Assembly (NCBI GenBank): GCA_039090855.1
Contig: CM076991.1
Coordinates: forward strand, 104,792,021 to 104,856,020
Source of the DNA: Macrothele yani
Lineage: Eukaryota > Arthropoda > Arachnida > Araneae > Macrothelidae
DNA: 64,000 nt
Direction of reading: 5' to 3'
In this document: piece by piece, positions 19,641 to 31,736 of the stretch
Position numbering within the stretch: the first letter of the stretch is position 1
Layout: every line of letters starts with the position of its first letter
Notes under the pieces: model-generated
Told to the model about the DNA's origin: nothing
Seen by the model: the letters and a program-made list of their open reading frames with translations, nothing else
Databases searched by the model: none
Position numbers and translations under genes: made by a program

Positions 19641-22600
19641 GGCACGTTAAGCCGTCAGACGCCGCGTACTGGCCCCCGGTAATAAATAAAGGTGTCTTCC
19701 TCCCCTTTCTACTTCGCTTCCGTGTCACTTTCCTATCGGGCACTATAGCCCAAATCTCCTAGCTTCCTATTTCTAAGGGTTGTTTAAGACCTGGGGTCAG
19801 ACACTCCCTTCCTAAAATCCTCTACATATGATCTGATCTGATCTACTAGAGCATTGAATGGGCACGTTTAGCCTTCTGACTCCCGGTAGTAAATAAGGGC
19901 GTCTTCTACCTCGCTTCCGTGTCACTTTCCTATCGGGGACTCTAGCCCAAATCTCCTAGCTTCCTGTTTCTAAGGGTTGTTTAAGACCTGGGGTTAGACA
20001 CTCCCTTCCTAAAATCCTCTACATATGATCTGATCTGATCTACTAGAGCATTGAATGGGCACGTTTAGCCTTCTGACTCCCGGTAGTAAATAAGGGCGTC
20101 TTCTACCTCGCTTCTGTGTCACTTTCCTATCGGGCACTCTAGCCCAAATCTCCTAGCTTCCTGTTTCTAAGGGTTGTTTAAGACCTGGGGTTAGACACTC
20201 CCTTCCCAAAATCCTCTACATATGATCTGATCTGATCTGCTAGAGCATTGAATGGGCACGTTTAGCCTTCTGACTCCCGGTAGTAAATAAGGGCGTCTTC
20301 TACCTCGCTTCTGTGTCACTTTCCTATCGGGCACTCTAGCCCAAATCTCCTAGCTTCCTGTTTCTAAGGGTTGTTTAAGACCTGGGGTCAGACACTCCCT
20401 TCCTAAAATCCTCTACATATGATCTGATCTGATCTACTAGAGCATTGAATGGGAACGTTAAGCCTTCTGACCCCCGGTAGTAAATAAGGGCGTCTTCTAC
20501 CTCGCTTCCGTGTCACTTTCCTATTGGGCACTCTAGCCCAAATCTCCTAGCTTCCTGTTTCTAAGGGTTGTTTAAGACCTGGGGTTAGACACTCCCTTCC
20601 TAAAATCCTCTACATATGATCTGATCTGATCTACTAGAGCATTGAATGGGCACGTTTAGCTTTCTGACTCCCGGTAGTAAATAAGGGCGTCTTCTACCTC
20701 GCTTCTGTGTCACTTTCCTATCGGGCACTCTAGCCCAAATCTCCTAGCTTCCTGTTTCTAAGGGTTGTTTAAGACCTGGGGTTAGACACTCCCTTCCTAA
20801 AATCCTCTACATATGATCTGATCTGATCTACTAGAGCATTGAATGGGCACGTTTAGCCTTCTGACTCCCGGTAGTAAATAAGGGCGTCTTCTACCTCGCT
20901 TCTGTGTCACTTTCCTATCGGGCACTCTAGCCCAAATCTCCTAGCTTCCTGTTTCTAAGGGTTGTTTAAGACCTGGGGTTAGACACTCCCTTCCTAAAAT
21001 CCTCTACATATGATCTGATCTGATCTACTAGAGCATTGAATGGGCACGTTTAGCCTTCTGACTCCCGGTAGTAAATAAGAGCGTCTTCTACCTCGCTTCC
21101 GTGTCACTTTCCTATCGGGTACTCTAGCCCAAATCTCCTAGCTTCCTATTTCTAAGGGTTGTTTAAGACCTGGGGTTAGACACTCCCTTCCGAAAATCCT
21201 CTACATATGATCTGATCTGATCTACTAGAGCATTGAATGGGAACGTTAAGCCTTCTGACCCCCGGTAGTAAATAAGGGCGTCTTCTACCTCGCTTCTGTG
21301 TCACTTTCCTATCGGGCACTCTAGCCCAAATCTTCTAGCTTCCTGTTTCTAAGGGTTGTTTAAGACCTGGGGTTAGACACTCCCTTCCTAAAATCCTCTA
21401 CATATGATCTGATCTGATCTTCTAGAGCATTGAATGGGCATGTTTAGCCTTCTGACTCCCGGTAGTAAATAAGGGCGTCTTCTACCTCGCTTCTGTGTCA
21501 CTTTCCTATCGGGCACTCTAGCCCAAATCTCCTAGCTTCCTGTTTCTAAGGGTTGTTTAAGACCTGGGTTTAGACACTCCCTTCCTAAAATCCTCTACAT
21601 ATGATCTGATATGATCTACTAGAGCATTCAATGGGAATGTTTAGCCTTCTGACACCCGGTAGTAAATAAGGGCGTCTTCTACCTCGCTTCCGTGTCACTT
21701 TCCTATTGGGCACTCTAGCCCAAATCTCCTGGCTTCCTGTTTCTAAGGGTTGTTTAAGACCTGGGGTTAGACACTCGCTTCCTAAAATCCTCTACATATG
21801 ATCTGATCTGATCTACTAGAGCACTCCCGGTAGTAAATAAGAGCGTCTTCTACCTCGCTTCCGTGTCACTTTCCTATCGGGCACTCTAGCCCAAATCTCC
21901 TAGCTTCCTGTTTCTAAGGGTTGTTTAAGACCTGGGTTTAGACACTCCTTCCTAAAATCCTCTACATATAATCTGATCTGATCTGCTAGAGCATTGAATG
22001 GGCACGTTTAGCCTTCTGACTCCCGGTAGTAAATAAGGGCGTCTTCTACCTCGCTTCTGTGTCACTTTCCTATCGGGCACTCTAGCCCAAATCTCCTAGC
22101 TTCCTCTTTCTAAGGGTTGTTTAAGACCTGGGGTCAGACACTCCCTTCCTAAAATCCTCTACATATGATCTGATCTGATCTACTAGAGCATTGAATAGGA
22201 ACGTTAAGCCTTCTGACACCCGGTAGTAAATAAGGGCGTCTTCTACCTCGCTTCCGTGTCACTTTCCTATCGGGCACTCTAGCCCAAATCTCCTAGCTTC
22301 CTGTTTCTAAGGGTTGTTTAAGACCTGGGGTTAGACACTCCCTTCCTAAAATCCTCTACATATGATCTGATCTGATCTACTAGAGCATTGAATGGGAACG
22401 TTATGCCTTCTGACCCCCGGTAGTAAATAAGGGCGTCTTCTACCTCGCTTCCGTGTCACTTTCTTATCGGGCACTCTAGCCCAAATCTCCTAGCTTCCTG
22501 TTTCTAAGGGTTGTTTAAGACCTGGGGTTAGACACTCCCTTCCTAAAATCCTCTACATATGATCTGATCTGATCTACTAGAGCATTGAATGGGAACGTTA

Positions 22601-25322
22601 AGCCTTCTGACCCCCGGTAGTAAATAAGGGCGTCTTCTACCTCGCTTCTGTGTCACTTTCCTATCGGGCACTCTAGCCCGAATCTCCTAGCTTCCTGTTT
22701 CTAAGGGTTGTTTAAGACCTGGGGTTAGACACTCCCTTCCTAAAATCCTCTACATATGATCTGATCTGATCTACTAGAGCATTGAATGGGCACGTTTAGC
22801 CTTCTGACTCCCGGTAGTAAATAAGGGCGTCTTCTACCTCTCTTCTGTGTCACTTTCCTATCAGGCACTCTTGCCCAAATCTCCTAGCTTCCCGTTTCTA
22901 AGGGTTGTTTAAGACCTGGGGTTAGACACTCCCTTCCTAAAATCCTCTACATATGATCTGATCTGATCTACTAGAGCATTGAATGGGCACGTTTAGCCTT
23001 CTGACTCCCGGTAGTAAATAAGGGCGTCTTCTACCTCGCTTCTGTGTCACTTTCCTATCGGGCACTCTAGCCCAAATCTCCTAGCTTCCTGTTTCTAAGG
23101 GTTGTTTAAGACCTGGGGTTAGACACTCCCTTCCTAAAATCCTCTACATATGATCTGATCTGATCTACTAGAGCATTGAATGGGAACGTTAAGCCTTCTG
23201 ACTCCCGGTAGTAAATAAGAGCGTCTTCTACCTCGCTTCCGTGACACTTTCCTATCGGGCACTCTAGCCCAAATCTCCTAGCTTCCTGTTTCTAAGGGTT
23301 GTTTAAGACCTGGGGTCAGACACTCCCTTCCTAAAATCCTCTACATATGATCTGATCTGATCTACTAGAGCATTGAATGGGAACGTTAAGCCTTCTGACC
23401 CCCGGTAGTAAATAAGGGCGTCTTCTACCTCGCTTCCGTGTCACTTTCCTATCGGGCACTCTAGCCCAAATCTCCTAGCTTCCTATTTCTAAGGGTTGTT
23501 TAAGACCTGGGATTAGACACTCCCTTCCTAAAATCCTTTACATATGATCTGATCTGATCTACTAGAGCATTGAATGGGCACGTTTAGCCTTCTGACTCCC
23601 GGTAGTAAATAAGGGTGTCTTCTACCTCGCTTCCGTGTCACTTTCCTATCGGGCACTCTAGCCCAAATCTCCTAGCTTCCTGTTTCTAAGGGTTGTTTAA
23701 GATCTGGGGTTAGACACTCCCTTCCTAAAATCCTCTACATATGATCTGATCTGATCTACTAGAGCATTGAATGGGCACGTTTAGCCTTCTGACTCCCGGT
23801 AGTAAATAAGGGCGTCTTCTACCTCGCTTCTGTGTCACTTTCCTATCGGGCACTCTAGCCCAAATCTCCTAGCTTCATGTTTCTAAGGGTTGTTTAAGAC
23901 CTAGGGTTAGACACTCCCTTCCTAAAATCCTCTACATATGATCTGATCTGATCTACTAGAGCATTGAATGGGCACGTTTAGCCTTCTGACTCCCGGTAGT
24001 AAATAAGGGCGTCTTCTACCTCGCTTCCGTGTCACTTTCCTATCGGGCACTCTAGCCCAAATCTCCTAGCTTCCTGTTTCTAAGGGTTGTTTAAGACCTG
24101 GGGTTAGACACTCCCTTCCTAAAATCCTCTACATATGATCTGATATGATCTACTAGAGCATTGAATGGGAATGTTTAGCCTTCTGACACCCGGTAGTAAA
24201 TAAGGGCGTCTTCTACCTCGCTTCCGTGTCACTTTCCTATCGGGCACTCTAGCCCAAATCTCCTAGCTTCCTGTTTCTAAGGGTTGTTTAAGACCTGGGG
24301 TTAGACACTCCCTTCCTAAAATCCTCTACATATGATCTGATCTGATCTACTAGAGCATTGAATGGGCACGTTTAGCCTTCTGACTCCCGGTAGTAAATAA
24401 GAGCGTCTTCTACCTCGCTTCCGTGTCACTTTCCTATTGGGCACTCTAGCCCAAATCTCCTAGCTTCCTGTTTCTAAGGGTTGTTTAAGACCTGGGTTTA
24501 GACACTCCCTTCCTAAAATCCTCTACATATGATCTGATCTGATCTACTAGAGCATTGAATGGGAACGTTAAGCCTTCTGACCTCCGGTAGTAAATAAGGG
24601 CGTCTTCTACCTCGCTTCCGTGTCACTTTCCTATCGGGCACTCTAGCCCAAATCTCCTAGCTTCCTGTTTCTAAGGGTTGTTTAAGACCTGGGGTTAGAC
24701 ACTCCCTTCCTAAAATCCTCTACATATGATCTGATCTGATCTACTAGAGCATTGAATGGGCACGTTTAGCCTTCTGACCCCCGGTAGTAAATAAGGGCGT
24801 CTTCTACCTCGCTTCCGTGTCACTTTCCTATCGGTCACTCTAGCCCAAATCTCCTAGCTTCCTGTTTCTAAGGGTTGTTTAAGACCTGGGGTTAGACACT
24901 CCCTTCCTAAAATCCTCTACATATGATCTGATCTGATCTACTAGAGCATTGAATGGGCACGTTTAGCCTTCTGACTCCCGGTAGTAAATAAGGGCGTCTT
25001 CTACCTCGCTTCCGTGTCGCTTTCCTATCGGGCACTCTAGCCCAAATCTCCTAGCTTCCTATTTCTAAGGGTTGTTTAAGACCTGGGGTTAGACACTCCC
25101 TTCCTAAAATCCTCTACATATGATCTGATCTGATCTACTAGAGCATTGAATGGGCACGTTTAGCCTTCTGACCCCCGGTAGTAAATAAGGGCGTCTTCTA
25201 CCTCGCTTCCGTGTCGCTTTCCTATCGGGCACTCTAGCCCAAATCTCCTAGCTTCCTATTTCTAAGGGTTGTTTAAGACCTGGGGTTAGACACTCCCTTC
25301 CTAAAATCCTCTACATATGATC
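19641..25322 (+). repeat. 197-bp satellite array, about 29 monomers
   Basis: The marker GAGCATTGAATGGG recurs at a 197-bp spacing from 19849 to 25141 (27 intervals; total length is 27 bases short because one monomer near 21824 has a deletion). Each unit runs GGGCACGTTTAGCCTTCTGA, TAAATAAGGGCGTCTTCTAC, TTTCCTATCGGGCACTCTAG, CTAAGGGTTGTTTAAGACCT, CTACATATGATCTGATCTGA. Monomers differ by only a few bases, indicating recent homogenisation, except the first (19641-19840), which is longer and more diverged. It contains no open frame. Confidence 0.98.
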
Positions 25323-25344
25323 ATATAACCCTAAACGGCGGGAA

Positions 25345-26430
25345 CTTATACACTTACGGAATGTACAATGGCCGTTTCATAAAAACTGAGAGTAGAATCA
25401 CAGAAAATGAAGAAATATAGGTACAGCAAAATATATGCTATTCTTTCTCAAAGTATCTTCCCTCGGATGCTATGCATTGGTCCCATCGTTCAGTCCACTT
25501 TTCAAAGCATGTGGCGAAGGCATTTTGTGGAAGCTGCTTTAGCGACCCCTGTACAGCTTGAGAAACGTCAGCATCTGTGTTGAATGTTGCACCACGGAAC
25601 TTCTCCTACATTGTTGGAAACAACCAGAAATCACACGGGGCGAGGTCAGGACTGTAGGCAGGCTGTGGCATAATTTCAATACTGCGTTGAACACAAGCAG
25701 CCACATGTGGGAGGGCGTTATCATGGTGTAGGGTTCACTTGCCCACCAGTTCCGGTCACTTAATCGATACGTGTCGTTGCAGACGCTTCAAGACTGAAAT
25801 GTAATACTCAGCATTGACAGTAATTCGTAGAGGAACGGCATTCTTGTAGATTACACCTTCATGACCAAAGAAAATTATCACCATCACCTTCCTAGCTGAT
25901 TCGGTTTGGCAGACTTTTTTCGGAGGAGGCGAGCCTGTGTATTTCCAGACACTCGCTGCACTACTCGTGAGGGAGTCAAAATAGTGGATCCATGTTTCAT
26001 GGGCAGTTATTACTGTATTTGGAAAGTTTGGAAGTTTTGCAATCATTTGTTTCCACTCATGACACACCTGGACTCTGGCTAACAATTGTTCTCCCGTCAG
26101 GTGATGAGGTACTCATCTGGAACACACACACGATGCAGCAGTAATTTGTCGCGTAGAATGTGGCATGCCGACGTTTTCGAAATATTAGTTGACGCCGCTA
26201 TGTCTTCACACGTCATTCGTCGATCTTCTTGCAGGATTCTCCAAACAGTGTTAGCAATACGCTCCGTAGCAACACTTTCAGGTCGACCAGGCCTAGGAGC
26301 GAGTTCTGCCGACAAACGTACTTTCTGAAATCATGGTGCCATCTAAAAATGGTTGACTCACCCAAACATTTATCTTTATAAGCCTTTTTTCAATAAATGA
26401 ACTGTTTCTCGGCCGTTTTACCTAAAACGA
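25345..26430 (-). pseudogene. Mariner-like transposase, frameshifted
   Basis: Minus strand: CLGESTIFRWHHDFRKY (first helix-turn-helix), APRPGRPESVATERIANTVW, CEDIAASTNISKTSACHIL, AHETWIHYFD (a His where mariners have the first catalytic Asp), VMVIIFFGHEGVIYKNAV, HDNALPHVAACV (second Asp), PQPAYSPDLAPCDFWLFP (third Asp), FEKWTERWDQCIASEG. At least two frameshifts and stops. It begins 23 bases after the satellite ends and lies divergent to the mariner at 26640. Confidence 0.88.
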
Positions 26431-26639
26431 TAACAAAATTTCATCGCACAATCCATTTCACTTTTTAACTCTGAATTACTCACCTCCATAGTTTTATGGC
26501 AAAATGCAGACGTACCTTAAACAACTGCGCAATAACAAAACCAGAATCTCCTGCCACGGCTAATAACTGTTGCCATGATTACTTCCTTAATTCAGTTAGT
26601 CGTCTGCGTAGATTCATTTATTTGTCTGCATGTACAGGC

Positions 26640-27870
26640 GATTTAAAGGATGTGTAACTGATTTGTTACGGAAGCAGTGTAACGTGCTGGACTAATTTTA
26701 TTGTTCTCTCGTAGAAGATGGATAAGTCCAAAGTTGCTCAACGTGCTGTAATTCAGTTTTTTGAAAGCGGAGAAAACGCCACCAAGCGAAATTCACAGAC
26801 GAATGTAGGCGGTGTATGGGCCTGCTTGTCTTGCACACACTACTGTAATGAGGTGGTGCCAGCTCTATAGTGGTGGACGAAGAAGTTATGCAGACCAGCC
26901 AAGATGAGGAGCACCACGAGCGCTGTTTCATTAAAGAGAATTGCACGTGCGGATGCTGCAGTAAAGTTCAACCAAAGAATCCCGATACGAGAACTGGCGA
27001 ACAGTGCGGGTGTCAGCATCGGAACTGTCAAAACGATTATAAATTAGCACCTTGAATATCGTAAGGTCTGCGCCACGTGGGTTATGAAACATCTGTCCGA
27101 TGAACAGATGAGTCAACGAATGGGACTATCGTTACAGAAGCTGTAGCGATAGTCCCATTTCATCATGAAGAAGGTGAAAATTTTCTACGCATTAATGCTG
27201 GGGACGAAAGCTGGTGACGCCATTTCGAGCCAGAGTCGAAGCACCAGAGCATGCAGTGAAAGCCGTGTAACGTGCTGGACTAATTTTATTGTTCTCTCGC
27301 AGGAAATGGATAAGTCCAAAGTTGCTCAACTTCTCCACCGCCGAGGAAGTCACGGTCCACCATTTCCGCAGGCAAGGTGATGATAACCTGGTTCTTTGAC
27401 CATCGAGGACCATTACGTCTTGAGCGACTACCAAAAAGGATCAACCATCAATGCCAATGATATTGTCAAACTTGAATGAAGCTTCGATAAACCATCAAAA
27501 ACAAGAGACCTGGCAACATCACTCAGAGTACTGTGCTTCTGCGTGATAACGCCTCGCCGCATACAACAGTTACGAAACAAAGGTTATTGCAACGCTTTCG
27601 CTAGGAAGTCCTTCAACATCCGGCATATAGTCCTGACCTATCACCTTGCGATTTTCACATCTTTGAACCTTTGAGAATATCTCTCAAAGGCAAACGTTTT
27701 ACTTCGGATGATCAGGTGCCTGAGGCAGTAGATAGCTGGTTGCAGCAGCAGCCTGCCTCCTTCTACGCCGCAGGAATACAAGGACTTCTGCAACGATGGG
27801 ACCACTGCCTAAATGCTGGCGGCGAATATTTTTAGGTATGTCATGTTTTGACTCTCACTACTTATTGAAC
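26640..27870 (+). pseudogene. Second mariner-like element with internal segment duplication
   Basis: MDKSKVAQRAVIQFFESGEN opens the frame at 26717. RWCQLYSGGRRSYADQPRSG then follows in a shifted frame near 26856, and further pieces include EPESKHQSMQ-like sequence near 27220, KVMITWFFDHRGPLRLERLP near 27370-27430, and a C-terminal VDWLQQQPASF-like tail near 27730-27790. The proximal 65 bp (26679-26743) is copied again at 27268-27333, where it replaces coding sequence. Numerous stops. Confidence 0.8.
27119..27159. repeat. 13-bp hairpin in the mariner
   Basis: AATGGGACTATCG (27119-27131) and its exact reverse complement (27147-27159) flank a 15-base loop. Confidence 0.85.
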
Positions 27871-28159
27871 AACCCTTATATTTCGTCCTTTAGACACTGG
27901 TTAGGACATTTCATCATATCACTGGTACAGTAAAACGCTCTTCAAATATATCAAACTTGGTAACTGGTTAAAAGCTGTGACAATCAACTTCTAATAAACT
28001 CGAACTTCACAATTAGAAACTCAAAACATCGAACTTCAATCTTGAAGAACATTTAGCGCAAAGCAATAGACAACAAACGAACATCAGCTAGCCTAACGAA
28101 AATCAACTTCACAACACGCGAACTAGCCTCACAGCTTGTAGCCAGTCAGCTAATGAACA
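27871..28159. other. Sequence with repeated TCGAACTTCA motifs
   Basis: Short blocks such as TCGAACTTCACAATTAGAAA and TCGAACTTCAATCTTGAAGA recur within 100 bp. No coding seen. Confidence 0.35.
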
Positions 28160-29379
28160 TACACGGTTGTATCACAATAATATGACCATCCCCGGAATCA
28201 TAGTTGCCAAGCGCGTCACAGACTGCACTTGACAAGATCGACCATACGGAGATATAAGCGACCGGCCAGGACAGATGACCCATAGTGCGTAAGGTGACCA
28301 CAACGGGCAGAACTAGATATCTGACGGACGTTCAAAATGGACTGATCATCGGCTACTGGGCCAAGGCTGGAAGCATCTCATAAACAGCAGACTTCGTGGT
28401 CTGTCCGCAACGAGCTGTAGTAAGGATGTAAAAAGAACGCACCGCTGGCACACCGTGTACCTCGTGACATCACAACCGTGGAGCTCCAAAGGTCATCGAC
28501 CCTAAGGAGGATGTCGCCTCCGTCGACCTATGAAGGGAAATCGACATGCAGTAATGCAGCAATTGACCACGCAAATGAACGCTGGGGCACCCAGGCACGT
28601 GTCCTTGAGAGCACTAGAGCGAACTCTGTTGCGCACGGGACTCCGGAGTCGACGCTGCGTCAAGGCGCCCATGTAAACCCAGGTGCATCGGCAACGACAC
28701 CTGCAGGTTGCATGGGACTACCGTCATTGGACAGTGGAAGTGTGGCATAAAAGGTTGCCTTCTCCGATGGATCGAGGTTTCTACCCCACAGAAGTGACGG
28801 GCGGTGGCGGATACGGCGTCAGACACACAAGAACTAAAACCCGGACACGCTTCTTGGTCAAGTAGAGGCCGGAGGTGTCAGTGTGCACGTCGAGGGGATG
28901 TTTACCTGATATTATATGGGACCGCTGGTACCACTGAATGGGCCCCTGAACGACAGTGGCTTCCTGTGCATTCTCGCTGACCACATGCGTCCCTTCATGT
29001 TGGACGTTTACCCTGGTGGTGATGGCGTCTAACAACAGGACAACGCGCCGTAGCACGTCGCCACGTGGTTGCGTGACTGGTTACAGGAACACGATAGCGA
29101 TGTCTGCGTTCTCCTTAGGCCGGAGAAATCGCCCGCCCTCAATCCCATAGAGCACTTGTGGGACTATTTGGATCGACAGGTTCTACGTTTCTACCCACAA
29201 CCACGTCATCTCCGGGACCTCCGTGCTTTGTTGCAGTCCGAATGGATATGTATGTCTCAGGCAACCTTCCAGGGACTCATTGTGTCCATGCCACGCCGTC
29301 TCGCCACTGTCATCCGGGCCAATGGTGGTTATTCGCATTGCTAGGTAGGCGGTCATATTATTCTGATACGACTGTATAC
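28160..29379 (+). mobile_element. Tc1-X copy 2, full length, dead
   Basis: Both ends are present: CACGGTTGTATCACAATAAT on the left and its imperfect complement ending CTGATACGACTGTA on the right, with TA flanks. About 1.2 kb, the unsplit length of the family. Pieces of transposase include WTVEVWHK, GGGGYGVRH-like sequence, QQDNAP (second Asp) and SPALNPIEHLWDYLDRQV (Glu). Frames change repeatedly; the FSDESRF block is shifted (28760-28780). Confidence 0.88.
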
Positions 29380-29517
29380 ATTGAAAACAACCGTCTCATC
29401 TTTTTACATACGCCACCCAACCTCCGATGTCATTTGTCGTTGCCAAAAGACATTCGGGCGTGAGAGAAAGTGTAAACATTAAGTGCGAAAAGTTCTTGAA
29501 GGTGAATTAACCAAATT

Positions 29518-29518
<1 letters not shown>

Positions 29519-29606
<88 letters not shown>
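29519..29606. repeat. (TA)n microsatellite
   Basis: About 44 uninterrupted AT dinucleotides. A second short run lies at 29760-29780. The IYIYIY open frame over it is an artefact. Confidence 0.98.
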
Positions 29607-29608
<2 letters not shown>

Positions 29609-31206
29609 TATAAAGAAGATACCTAAGCAAAAAAATACATATATAATTTTGACTCACACCTAATACAACATAGAAAAGGTTATGTATCTACCTGTGTGAG
29701 TAAAAGGAGAAAAGATAAAAAAATAAAATAAAACAACTGAATGTAGAAGGTGTCGAGAATATATATATATATATATATATAAGATATTATTCTCGCAATA
29801 ATCTATGATATGAACATTTATAGGCTGCAATAAACGCTTCTGTTTACATTGCTTTGGCATTGTTCGTTCAACTGGTGACGAAAAATATTCGTACAAATCA
29901 ATATTTCGCTACTGTACATTCTTAAATGCAATTCATCCTTTAGGAATTACGACATTTAGTCTTTTACCTCTTAAGCGCTAAATGGTGCAGTAGAGAATAC
30001 AGTTGAGAGACATGAGTGAACGAAAGTTATTTTGCAAATCACAAATCTGTGTAGGAAGATTTAAAAGCTTAGAGAAACACTGTCTTCTTGCTTGGTTGTC
30101 ATTTTTTACACACCCTCCTTTTGGTAATGACTCCTAAAGGACAGTAAACAAATTCCATTACACCAAATAGGACGACGCAAATGTGGAGTGTTTTTCATTC
30201 TAGTAGCTTTTTTGGAAGTGATGCTAGCGCATTACAGGTATATCTTATTCCTCCTTATTTAAAACAATGATAGTTGGCTTTAAACGGGAAGACAACGTGA
30301 TTAATTCCATTATCTGGCAAACGACCTTTATTGAAATCCCAATTGTATTATTTTAACATTGTTGGGGATTTTCTTAAAGCTATTTGAAACTTTTCGCCTT
30401 GGCTATCAGCGATAAGTGTTTGCGTCATGGTGTTTAGCGCACGTACACACACACACACACACGGTAATTCATAAATGAGCTTCTACTGTTTTGCGAGACG
30501 CTGGAAATGATGCCAACGTGCTCATTGATCCATTATTTGCGAATCGACGAAAGGGATCGAGCAGTGCAAAGAAACGATGAGCATGATTAAGGCAAATCAG
30601 GTAATATGACGTTCCCCTTTCTTGACTTATAAGCCCATCATTAGAGTCGTTCTGCTGATGACGTCTATGAGAACACAAGACGGGTTTCAGAGCACCTTTA
30701 ATATCATTTAGTTCCCCCGACGCACCGAATCGGTAATTTCGCGTCTTAAGATTATTGTTATTGCACACGCACAGCAGACGTTTATACCATCCAGATATAC
30801 TCATCATTTTGCGACTATTACAATGATCACGACCGTATTTGAAAACTATTTCAGCAGCATAACAGAACCCTTGTGGCTGCAATTATAGATACGGTGCGTG
30901 GTGTCATCATCATTAGGGCTCTCTGTCTCCTTTGAAGGGTAACACGGCACCATTATCATGAAAACCAGGGAAGGTGATGCAGCATGCGCTTACTCACAGT
31001 AATCTGTATAAAACGCCTATTTGCATCGACAGCTCTATCTTATAGGGTTTTGCGTGAGAGTGTAATACAAAGAATCTTGTCAAATCCAAAGAAAAATCCT
31101 ATATGGCAGTTTATCTATTTACACTGTATTTATTCGGGGATTTCGCGCATCCCGAGGAGTGGTTTTCAAACAAAAAATTAACGTGAAAGAAAAAGTATTG
31201 CTAAAC
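29607..31206. other. Nothing recognised, one longer open frame
   Basis: Includes a short (AC)n run at 30445-30462. A 137-codon minus frame at 30469-30882 has no family features that I can see; I do not call it a gene. Confidence 0.35.
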
Positions 31207-31411
31207 TTTTTTTTTATTGGAGGTTTAACGACCTCCAATGACCATAAGCAGTCGCCCGTTCCTAATTTAGGGCCACTGGTTCCAGGGAAGGGAGAGAGAG
31301 TCAGTGCCATAAGACAAACACAACATCCATGCCTCACCGGGATTCGAACCCGTACTCTTCACGGACGAATGGTCATAACCCAGCACTTAGACCAATGCGC
31401 CAACGTGGCTG
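31207..31411 (-). mobile_element. SINE-1 copy with internal deletion
   Basis: T tract, body lacking about 20 bases (CACGGTGAGCAACTCAATGG region), B box read in reverse, head ending CAACGTGGC. Inserted at the 5' edge of a Penelope remnant. Confidence 0.9.
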
Positions 31412-31736
31412 CTAATTTTATTCAAAACCTCTGGTCGCAGCATTCATAACGTGGGCTCACCCTATGGTACCATGCATACATTCAAAGTTCAATGACAAGG
31501 TACATAAAACTGAACTCGACGTAAAAAATTACTTTGTGACAGCCGACACATTCAAATTCCTTGATTTTTCTTTATCAATAGACACTTTCGAAAAAAGTTA
31601 CGACAAAGAGTATTACATCCTGCGAGATACGCAGGATCTATCACATATGTCCCAGGCTTTGCATATTGGTTACAGAATTTGTTACGTAAATACAACATAT
31701 CAATACCAATGAAATCCCCGACCCCATTATCACATA

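Noticed and set aside
19641..25322. CRISPR-like or gene-family array
   Set aside because: Units are directly contiguous 197-bp monomers with no variable spacers and no open frame; the context is eukaryotic. It is a satellite.
29430..29657. Open frame of Ile-Tyr repeats
   Set aside because: Translation of a (TA)n microsatellite.
30469..30882. 137-codon minus-strand open frame
   Set aside because: No motif, no neighbouring exons or element context; left as unassigned.
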